Part shown: positions 57,767 through 64,000 of the stretch, piece after piece
Layout of the letters: every line of letters starts with the position of its first letter
How positions within the stretch are numbered: position 1 is the stretch's first letter
Assembly: GCF_002282855.1 (NCBI RefSeq)
Contig: NZ_NRIR01000002.1
Span: 477,151-541,150, forward strand
Direction: 5' to 3'
Length of the DNA stretch: 64,000 nt
Origin: Paraferrimonas sedimenticola
Lineage (GTDB): Bacteria > Pseudomonadota > Gammaproteobacteria > Enterobacterales > Shewanellaceae
Made by a program: the position numbers and the translations under genes
Notes under the pieces: generated by a model
What the model was told of the DNA's origin: nothing
Seen by the model: only the letters and a program-made list of their open reading frames with translations
The model's database searches: none

Positions 57767-58738
57767 ATGTCGCAAAAGATTCGGCTACAAGCAGAAGTCG
57801 CCCTAACACAAACCGGCCAGCGTTTAGATATGACGCTGGCGGAACTCTTCACTGATTACTCCCGTTCACGCATCAAAGAATGGATTCTGAACGGCTGTGT
57901 TCGAGTGGACGGTCAGCAAGTGACCAAGCCTCGTGAAAAGGTGGCCATGGGACAAGAGTTGTCCATTGATGCCGAGCTTGAAGAGGAAGTTCGCTCTGAG
58001 GCGCAGCCAATTGAGCTAGACATTGTCTATGAGGACGACCACATTCTGGTGATCAACAAACCTGCTGGATTGGTGGTCCACCCTGGTGCAGGCAATGCCG
58101 ATGGCACAGTGCTTAATGCGCTGTTGCACCATGTGCCGGGGATTGAAGCCGTGCCAAGAGCGGGCATTGTGCATCGCCTCGATAAAGACACCACAGGCTT
58201 AATGGTGGTGGCCAAAACCGTTCCGGCACAAACGCATTTGGTTAGCGCTTTGCAGGCCAGAGACATCACTCGTGAATACCAGGCGGTAGCCATTGGCTCC
58301 ATGACAGCCGGTGGTTTAGTGGACGAGCCGATTGGCCGCCACCCAACCAAGCGTACTCACATGGCAGTGGTTGCCAGCGGTAAGCCTGCGGTCACTCACT
58401 ATCGCGTCGAAGAGAAGTTTCGCGCGCACACTTTGTTGCGTCTGCGACTTGAGACCGGGCGTACCCACCAGATTCGCGTGCACATGGCGCACCTAAAGCA
58501 TCCTTTGGTCGGCGATCCTGTCTATGGTGGCCGCCCACGCCCGCTAAAAGGCGCCGAAGACTCCTTGTTGCAAATCATGCGCGGTTTTCGCCGTCAAGCG
58601 TTGCACGCGACCATGCTGGCGTTAGACCACCCGATCACAGGTGAGCCTATGCAATGGCACGCGCCAACCCCTGCTGACATGCAGGAAGTCATCGAAGCGT
58701 TGCGCGCAGATACTCAAGCCAACCCGCTGGATTACTAA
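57767..58738 (+). CDS. rluD: 23S rRNA pseudouridine(1911/1915/1917) synthase
   Basis: RluD (323 residues) has an N-terminal S4 RNA-binding domain (about 17-75) and the RsuA/RluA catalytic domain with VHRLDKDTTGLMVV. The catalytic Asp is residue 139, the same number as in E. coli. It modifies helix 69 of 23S rRNA. pgeF begins directly after its stop codon, so they form an operon. Confidence 0.98.
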   Translation: MSQKIRLQAEVALTQTGQRLDMTLAELFTDYSRSRIKEWILNGCVRVDGQQVTKPREKVAMGQELSIDAELEEEVRSEAQPIELDIVYEDDHILVINKPAGLVVHPGAGNADGTVLNALLHHVPGIEAVPRAGIVHRLDKDTTGLMVVAKTVPAQTHLVSALQARDITREYQAVAIGSMTAGGLVDEPIGRHPTKRTHMAVVASGKPAVTHYRVEEKFRAHTLLRLRLETGRTHQIRVHMAHLKHPLVGDPVYGGRPRPLKGAEDSLLQIMRGFRRQALHATMLALDHPITGEPMQWHAPTPADMQEVIEALRADTQANPLDY

Positions 58739-59473
58739 ATGCGTTTGCTGCAACCGGATTGGCCAGCGCCTGACAATGTGAAGGCCATTGCGACGACTCG
58801 CATTGGCGGGCACAGTCTGGCGCCGTTTGACGGTGCTAATTTGGGCATGCATGTACATGATGACCCACAGGCGGTTCAAGCCAACCGTAATGCCTTAGTT
58901 GAAGCAGCCAATTTGCCGCAAGCGCCCTTGTGGTTAGAGCAGGTGCACGGTGTTGAGGTGGTCGCCCACCCCGAGCAATTACCCCTCGCGCCGCCAGTGG
59001 CTGACGCAGCCTTTACTAAGACAAAAGGGCAAGTGTGCGCTGTGATGACCGCCGATTGCTTGCCGGTACTGTTTTGCGACGCTCAAGGTCAGCAAGTGGC
59101 TGCAGCGCATGCTGGTTGGCGTGGACTGGCCGCCGGTGTACTCGAGCAAACCCTTGCGAAATTTGAGCACATTCCTCAAGTGATGGCTTGGATTGGTCCC
59201 GCCATTAGCGCTGACGCCTTTGAAGTCGGTGTCGAGGTACGAGAGACTTTCATCGCAGCTGATTCTAATGCCGACAAGGCGTTTCGCCAGAGTCACAAGC
59301 CCGGTAAGTATCTAGCAGATCTGTCGCTACTGGCCGAGCAACGCCTGCGAAGCGCTGGTGTCAGCCAGATAGTTCAAAGCCGCTTGTGTACCTTTAACGA
59401 CCATCAACAATTCTATTCTTATCGACGCGACGGGCAGACAGGTCGTCAGGCTTGTTTAATCTGGCTCGACTGA
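58739..59473 (+). CDS. pgeF: PgeF/YfiH, multicopper polyphenol oxidase-like purine nucleoside / peptidoglycan editing factor
   Basis: The 244-residue YfiH-family protein shows the metal-binding motifs WLEQVHGVEVV, VMTADCLPVLFCD with Cys, and AAAHAGWRGLAAGVL. In E. coli the protein prevents misincorporation of L-Ser into peptidoglycan precursors, and homologues show purine nucleoside phosphorylase or laccase activity in vitro. Start ATG 58739 immediately follows the rluD stop. Confidence 0.95.
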   Translation: MRLLQPDWPAPDNVKAIATTRIGGHSLAPFDGANLGMHVHDDPQAVQANRNALVEAANLPQAPLWLEQVHGVEVVAHPEQLPLAPPVADAAFTKTKGQVCAVMTADCLPVLFCDAQGQQVAAAHAGWRGLAAGVLEQTLAKFEHIPQVMAWIGPAISADAFEVGVEVRETFIAADSNADKAFRQSHKPGKYLADLSLLAEQRLRSAGVSQIVQSRLCTFNDHQQFYSYRRDGQTGRQACLIWLD

Positions 59474-59492
59474 GGGATTTTTCTCAGCCCCA

Positions 59493-59520
59493 TTGAAAAG
59501 CACAAAAAATGACCCCATTT
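59493..59520 (+). promoter_or_regulatory. Sigma-32 heat-shock promoter of clpB
   Basis: TTGAAA (59493-59498) and CCCCATTT (59513-59520) are separated by 14 bases, very close to the sigma-32 consensus. It lies 43 bases upstream of the clpB start. Confidence 0.85.
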
Positions 59521-59563
59521 AAACAGTAACCAAGATTTTAGTTACTCGATTTTAGGGGGTTGT

Positions 59564-62137
59564 ATGAGACAGGATCGGTTAACCACCAAGTTTCAAAGCG
59601 CCATTGGCGATGCCCAATCATTAGCTATTGGCAAAGACCATCAATACATAGAACCCGTGCACCTGTTGTCGGCTTTGCTGGATCAGCAGGGTGGCTCTGT
59701 GCGCCCAATTTTGACCTTAGTGGGTGCTGATATGAACGCCATTCGCTCGGCGGTGGCGCAAGGGTTAGATAAATTGCCTCAAGTCTCCGGCACTCAGGGT
59801 GACCTGCAGGTGTCTCAAAGTCTGATTAAGTTGTTTAATCTGTGCGACAAACTCGCGCAGCAAAAGCAAGATGCTTACATCTCGTCAGAAATCTTTTTAC
59901 TAGCGCTACTGGACAGCGGTGGCCCTTTGGCCAAGGTGCTTGAGTCCGCCGGTGTGGGCAAAGCCAAACTAGAGCAGGCCATCGACAAGGTGCGCGGCGG
60001 GCAGAAAATGGATGATGCCAATGCCGAAGAAACACGTCAGGCGTTAGACAAATACACCATAGATCTGACCGAGCGCGCCGAGCAGGGCAAGCTCGACCCT
60101 GTGATTGGTCGCGACGAAGAAATCCGCCGCACTGTACAAGTGCTGCAGCGTCGTACAAAAAACAACCCTGTGTTGATTGGTGAACCTGGGGTCGGTAAAA
60201 CCGCCATCGTCGAAGGCTTGGCCCAACGCATCATTAATGGCGAAGTGCCCGAAGGTCTTAAGAACAAACGGGTGTTGAGTTTGGACCTAGGTGCTTTGTT
60301 GGCCGGAGCCAAGTATCGCGGCGAATTTGAAGAGCGCTTAAAGGCGGTACTCAACGAATTGGGCCAAGAAGAAGGCCGTGTGATCTTATTCATCGACGAG
60401 CTGCACACCATGGTGGGTGCGGGTAAATCCGACGGCGCCATGGACGCGGGCAACATGCTTAAACCTGCCTTGGCGCGCGGTGAGCTGCACTGCGTTGGTG
60501 CCACCACATTAGACGAGTACCGTCAGTACATAGAAAAGGACGCCGCACTTGAGCGTCGCTTCCAAAAAGTACAGGTGGGCGAGCCCAATGTGCAGGATAC
60601 TATTGCCATTTTGCGCGGTTTGAAGGAACGCTATGAGCTGCATCACCATGTAGAGATCACCGATCCTGCAATTGTGGCTGCTGCCAGTTTATCCCACCGT
60701 TATATATCGGACAGAAAACTGCCGGATAAGGCGATTGACCTTATCGATGAAGCGGCGTCTTCGATTCGTATGCAAATTGATTCCAAGCCCGAGCCGCTAG
60801 ACCGTCTCGAGCGCCGCATCATTCAGCTAAAGCTCGAACAGCAAGCCCTGGCCAAAGAAAGCGACGATGCGTCGCGCAAGCGCTTGGCGGATCTCGAGCA
60901 GTCTTTGGCTGAATTGGAAAAGGAATACGCCGAACTCGAACAAGTCTGGACCCAGGAAAAAGCCGCCTTGGCCGGCACTCAGCATTTAAAAGCCGACCTT
61001 GAACAAGCTCGGTTGGATATGGATGTGGCCAAGCGCGCGGGCGATCTGACCCGCATGTCAGAGCTGCAATACGGCAAGATCCCAGAACTCGAGCGCCAAA
61101 TCGAGGCGGCGGCAGAGCTTGATATGCAAGACATGACCTTGTTGAAAAACAAAGTTAGCGATGCCGAGATTGCCGAAGTACTGGCGCGCTGGACCGGCAT
61201 TCCGGTTAGCCGCATGCTCGAGAGCGAGCGCGAGAAACTGTTGCGAATGGAAGACGAGCTACACGCCAAAGTCATCGGTCAGAACGAAGCGGTTGATGCA
61301 GTGGCCAATGCCATTCGCCGCAGCCGAGCGGGACTAGCGGATCCAGACCAGCCGATTGGTTCCTTCTTGTTCTTAGGCCCAACCGGTGTGGGTAAAACCG
61401 AACTTTGTAAAGCGCTGGCGGGATTCATGTTTGACAGTGAGTCGGCCATGGTGCGTATCGACATGTCTGAGTTCATGGAAAAGCATTCGGTGGCGCGTTT
61501 AGTGGGTGCACCTCCAGGCTATGTGGGTTACGAAGAGGGCGGTTACTTAACCGAAGCGGTTCGTCGCAAGCCCTATTCAGTGATTCTGCTGGATGAGGTA
61601 GAAAAGGCCCACCCAGATGTGTTCAACATTCTGCTGCAAGTGCTGGACGATGGTCGTTTAACCGATGGCCAAGGTCGCACGGTTGATTTTCGAAATACCG
61701 TAATCATCATGACCTCTAATCTGGGCTCTGACATTATTCAGGAGAATTTTGGCGAGTTGGATTATCAAGGTATGAAACAAGCGGTAATGCATGTGGTGTC
61801 TAACTCGTTTAGACCTGAGTTCCTAAACCGCATAGATGAAACCGTGGTATTCCATCCATTGGCCAAAGACCACATCGAGTCGATTGCCAAAATCCAGCTG
61901 GCTCGCCTGATTGAGCGTTTGGCGGAAAAGGACTATCTGTTGGAGCTAGATGATGCGGCTGTGGCCCAGTTGGCCGAAGCTGGTTTCGACCCGGTTTATG
62001 GTGCACGACCATTAAAGCGTGCGTTGCAAATGGAGTTAGAGAATCCACTAGCCAGTGCGATATTGTCGGGGAGCTTGCTACCAGGCAAACCGATTCGAGT
62101 TGTCGGAGGCGACAGGCTCAGTTTTGAGCAAAGCTAA
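59564..62137 (+). CDS. clpB: ClpB, ATP-dependent disaggregase
   Basis: The 857-residue AAA+ chaperone matches E. coli ClpB in length. An N-terminal Clp_N double repeat (about 1-145) is followed by a first ATPase domain with GEPGVGKT (206-213), a coiled-coil M domain (about 410-525) that binds DnaK, a second ATPase with GPTGVGKT (605-612) and a C-terminal D2-small domain. It dissolves protein aggregates together with DnaK/DnaJ/GrpE. A sigma-32 promoter lies just upstream and a terminator just downstream. Confidence 0.99.
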   Translation: MRQDRLTTKFQSAIGDAQSLAIGKDHQYIEPVHLLSALLDQQGGSVRPILTLVGADMNAIRSAVAQGLDKLPQVSGTQGDLQVSQSLIKLFNLCDKLAQQKQDAYISSEIFLLALLDSGGPLAKVLESAGVGKAKLEQAIDKVRGGQKMDDANAEETRQALDKYTIDLTERAEQGKLDPVIGRDEEIRRTVQVLQRRTKNNPVLIGEPGVGKTAIVEGLAQRIINGEVPEGLKNKRVLSLDLGALLAGAKYRGEFEERLKAVLNELGQEEGRVILFIDELHTMVGAGKSDGAMDAGNMLKPALARGELHCVGATTLDEYRQYIEKDAALERRFQKVQVGEPNVQDTIAILRGLKERYELHHHVEITDPAIVAAASLSHRYISDRKLPDKAIDLIDEAASSIRMQIDSKPEPLDRLERRIIQLKLEQQALAKESDDASRKRLADLEQSLAELEKEYAELEQVWTQEKAALAGTQHLKADLEQARLDMDVAKRAGDLTRMSELQYGKIPELERQIEAAAELDMQDMTLLKNKVSDAEIAEVLARWTGIPVSRMLESEREKLLRMEDELHAKVIGQNEAVDAVANAIRRSRAGLADPDQPIGSFLFLGPTGVGKTELCKALAGFMFDSESAMVRIDMSEFMEKHSVARLVGAPPGYVGYEEGGYLTEAVRRKPYSVILLDEVEKAHPDVFNILLQVLDDGRLTDGQGRTVDFRNTVIIMTSNLGSDIIQENFGELDYQGMKQAVMHVVSNSFRPEFLNRIDETVVFHPLAKDHIESIAKIQLARLIERLAEKDYLLELDDAAVAQLAEAGFDPVYGARPLKRALQMELENPLASAILSGSLLPGKPIRVVGGDRLSFEQS

Positions 62138-62144
62138 CCATAAC

Positions 62145-62171
62145 AAATGCCAGCGTCATGCTGGCATTTTT
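62145..62171. terminator. Terminator between clpB and the DUF4124 gene
   Basis: AAATGCCAGC and GCTGGCATTT form a ten-base stem with a five-base loop and a U run on the plus strand. An A run on the other side lets it serve both converging genes. Confidence 0.88.
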
Positions 62172-62188
62172 GATTTCGAGCTAAGCGT

Positions 62189-62626
62189 TTATTTGAGACA
62201 GAACTTGTCGATGCGTTGTTTAGCTTGTGCAATACGGTTTTGACGTTCGTCTTCGCTAATCACCACAAGCGTGCCATCTTCTTTTTTCTCTCGAAGTTTT
62301 CGATAGCTTTGCATCACGTCCAGATCGTATTGCGCGTTAGAGCACAACACCTTGGCTTGGGCCAAGTTGATATTCTCAATCTCTTCGTTGGTCGGGGCCG
62401 CGTCTTGCTGTTTCTGTGGATTGTCACCACGTCGGTAAAAAGTCACGCCAGGGCGGTTGTAGATGTGAGAATCGATCTTCTCATATTCGCCGTTTTCAGG
62501 GGGATGCTCGCCGTAGTGAACTGTGCCTTCTTTATCGATCCATCGATAAACTATCTGTGCTTCGACCGAGAAACAGGCCAAAGTCAGTAGGCAAGTCATT
62601 AAGGCAGCTAAGATTTTTGTCATCAT
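62189..62626 (-). CDS. DUF4124 domain secreted protein
   Basis: From ATG 62626 the product is 145 residues, with a signal peptide (about 1-23, ending VEA) and an N-terminal DUF4124-type domain: QIVYRWIDKEGTVHYGEHPP, a small beta-structure motif with Trp and Tyr. The C-terminal part has two cysteines (VLCSNAQYDL and KFCLK) and a charged helix. Function of the family is unknown. ATG 62638 and 62623 are alternative starts. It converges with clpB and is divergent from pssA. Confidence 0.85.
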   Translation of the reverse strand: MMTKILAALMTCLLTLACFSVEAQIVYRWIDKEGTVHYGEHPPENGEYEKIDSHIYNRPGVTFYRRGDNPQKQQDAAPTNEEIENINLAQAKVLCSNAQYDLDVMQSYRKLREKKEDGTLVVISEDERQNRIAQAKQRIDKFCLK

Positions 62627-62721
62627 CACAGAGTCCATTGTGCCGATAGAGATGAAGTCGCTTATGGGTTTATACTACTGCAATCTGATTAAAATCCAAA
62701 CGACTAATTTGCAGTTCAATC

Positions 62722-63516
62722 ATGACCAAAATAGACCCTAACGATCCGGTTTCGCACAAGAAAGGTATCTACCTGCTTCCCAACTTGCTGACCACTGCTG
62801 GCCTGTTTGCTGGCTTTTACAGCGTGATTGCTTCTATTAATGGCCGCTTTGAAGCGGCGGCGATTGCTTTGTTTGTCGCGATGATTTGGGATGGCCTTGA
62901 CGGGCGAGTGGCGCGCATGACCAATACCCAGAGTGACTTTGGCGCCGAATACGACTCGATGGCAGACATGGTTTCCTTTGGGGTAGCCCCTGCTTTATTG
63001 GCCTATAACTGGGGTTTGAACGAGCTGGGCAAGATAGGTTGGTCGGCAGCCTTTATCTACACCGCTGGTGCCGCACTTAGGTTGGCCCGCTTTAATACTC
63101 AGGTGGGTATTGCAGATAAAAGGTATTTCCAAGGATTAGCTAGCCCGGCGGCCGCGGCGTTAATTGCCGGTGGTGTATGGTTGGGCAGTGATTATCGCCT
63201 AGATGGACACGACATCTCGTTCTTTGTAGCAATGCTAACTGCTGCAGCGGGACTGCTTATGGTGTCCAACTTCCGCTATTACTCCTTTAAAGATGTGGAT
63301 TGGAAAGGCAGAGTTAACTTCTTATCAATGTTAGCGCTGGTGGGTTTGTTTGTGGTGGTGTCTTTACAGCCCGCCTTGGTGCTGGCCAGTGTATTTTTGT
63401 TGTACGCACTGTCAGGGCCTTTTCAAACCATTCGAGGCGTACACAAGCTCCGACAAGACCCCTCAGCCTCTGAGAACAAACAAGAGCAGAGTAAAGAGAG
63501 CGACAATCCGAAGTAG
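62722..63516 (+). CDS. pssA: CDP-diacylglycerol-serine O-phosphatidyltransferase (type II)
   Basis: The 264-residue inner-membrane enzyme makes phosphatidylserine, precursor of phosphatidylethanolamine. The CDP-alcohol phosphotransferase motif is complete: D57, D60, G61, A64, R65, G74, D78 and D82 in DGLDGRVAR and GAEYDSMAD. About seven helices follow. It belongs to the membrane-embedded type II group, unlike the phospholipase-D-type PssA of E. coli, although in E. coli pssA also lies close to an rrn operon and clpB. A terminator lies 126 bases downstream. Confidence 0.93.
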   Translation: MTKIDPNDPVSHKKGIYLLPNLLTTAGLFAGFYSVIASINGRFEAAAIALFVAMIWDGLDGRVARMTNTQSDFGAEYDSMADMVSFGVAPALLAYNWGLNELGKIGWSAAFIYTAGAALRLARFNTQVGIADKRYFQGLASPAAAALIAGGVWLGSDYRLDGHDISFFVAMLTAAAGLLMVSNFRYYSFKDVDWKGRVNFLSMLALVGLFVVVSLQPALVLASVFLLYALSGPFQTIRGVHKLRQDPSASENKQEQSKESDNPK

Positions 63517-63642
63517 GTATTAGTCGCCACTCTTCTTTTAAAAAAGGTTCAAATATCGACTGGAAAGCGTGTGGAACTGGACTAGACTTAGTAATCCGAG
63601 CGAAAAACCGGCAAAACAGACGGTTTTGAGCTCAGATCGAAC

Positions 63643-63667
63643 AAAAGATCGCCAAGCGATCTTTTTT
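63643..63667 (+). terminator. Terminator upstream of the rRNA operon
   Basis: AAAAGATCGC and GCGATCTTTT form a ten-base stem with a three-base loop followed by a U run. It separates pssA from the rRNA promoters. Confidence 0.85.
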
Positions 63668-63680
63668 CTTGAAAAAGGGG

Positions 63681-63708
63681 TTGCACGGAAAATTAAGCTC
63701 CCTATAAT
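63681..63708 (+). promoter_or_regulatory. rRNA operon promoter P1
   Basis: TTGCAC (63681-63686) and a perfect TATAAT (63703-63708) are separated by 16 bases and followed by a GC-rich discriminator, GCGC. This discriminator is typical of stringently controlled rRNA promoters. Confidence 0.75.
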
Positions 63709-63816
63709 GCGCATCCACTGACACGGCAGAGCGGCATCACAACGGTGATTGCAGCGGGTTTTAAACCACCGAGTCAGCGGCCAAAAAGCGGTTTGAAAAA
63801 ACTTTTCAAAAAGCGC

Positions 63817-63844
63817 TTGACGGCCAAGGGGAAACGCGTAGAAT
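63817..63844 (+). promoter_or_regulatory. rRNA operon promoter P2
   Basis: TTGACG (63817-63822) and TAGAAT (63839-63844) are separated by 16 bases, about 136 bases downstream of P1. The spacing between the two promoters is close to that of E. coli rrn P1 and P2. Confidence 0.75.
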
Positions 63845-63873
63845 ACGCAGCCCTGACCAAGCAAACGGTCAAA

Positions 63874-63938
63874 TGTTCTTTAACAATTTATCAAGCAATC
63901 TGTGTGGGCACTCCGTTGATTGTGTAAGTATCCAAAAC
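63874..63938 (+). promoter_or_regulatory. rRNA leader with boxA antitermination element
   Basis: TGTTCTTTAACA (63874-63885) differs at one position from the gammaproteobacterial boxA TGCTCTTTAACA. It is followed by the conserved leader stretches ATTTATCAAGCAATC and TGTGTGGGCACTC. NusB/S10 bind boxA to prevent early termination in rRNA operons. The 16S gene is not in the window and should start downstream of 64000. Confidence 0.85.
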
Positions 63939-64000
63939 GATATTTAACTCAATGTAACGAAGTGAACATATAGCTTATGTCAATACATAACGTATATTTA

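Overview
The window looks like the chromosome of a marine-type gammaproteobacterium of the order Alteromonadales, closest in gene content and order to the Shewanella/Ferrimonas group. The evidence is a series of conserved gammaproteobacterial operons in familiar order, a pheA gene with a long C-terminal extension, a bacterial gene for the eukaryotic type of S-adenosylmethionine decarboxylase, and a DUF3545 gene. This placement is an inference from protein resemblance and synteny; no search was run. I see no insertion sequence, prophage, integron, CRISPR array or tRNA gene. Coding density is high and base usage looks even throughout, so this is core genome.

Positions 1-8003 (+) hold the envelope-stress tail rseA(partial)-rseB-rseC, then lepA-lepB-rnc-era-recO-pdxJ-acpS, tightly packed with several overlapping start and stop codons. 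Positions 8028-12008 (-) hold maoP, the eukaryotic-type AdoMet decarboxylase, a DUF2721 membrane protein, a CorB/YfjD-type CBS transporter and the CcsA-like ypjD. ffh is divergent from ypjD and is followed by rpsP-rimM-trmD-rplS (13805-15744), which has a possible attenuator in its leader.

Positions 16013-21557 are devoted mainly to aromatic amino acids: aroF-tyrA (+) face pheA (-). pheA is preceded by a phenylalanine-rich leader peptide and an attenuator-type terminator, and by raiA. The pheA product is a chorismate mutase/prephenate dehydratase/ACT protein fused to a DAHP-synthase-like domain that appears to have lost its catalytic residues. Positions 21795-26044 hold cytochrome b561, cytochrome c', a small membrane protein, slyD and aceK. 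The threonine operon thrL-thrABC follows (26222-31138) with a clear leader peptide and attenuator.

Positions 31135-40240 carry mixed housekeeping genes: ung, a hemerythrin protein, a DUF3545 protein, pgi and tal, an alanine/glycine symporter, yaaA, an M28 peptidase and an ArsR-family regulator. Positions 40314-48157 hold rpsT (TTG start), murJ, ribF, ileS, lspA, fkpB and ispH. A type IV pilus minor-pilin cluster follows (48398-55851): pilV-pilW-pilX-pilY1-pilE plus a small secreted protein on +, facing two fimT/fimU-like pseudopilin genes on -.

The last part (55936-64000) has glnB, an unknown membrane protein, bamD, rluD, pgeF and clpB with a good sigma-32 promoter, then a DUF4124 protein and a type II phosphatidylserine synthase. 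It ends with two strong promoters and a boxA-type antiterminator of a ribosomal RNA operon whose 16S gene should begin just beyond position 64000.
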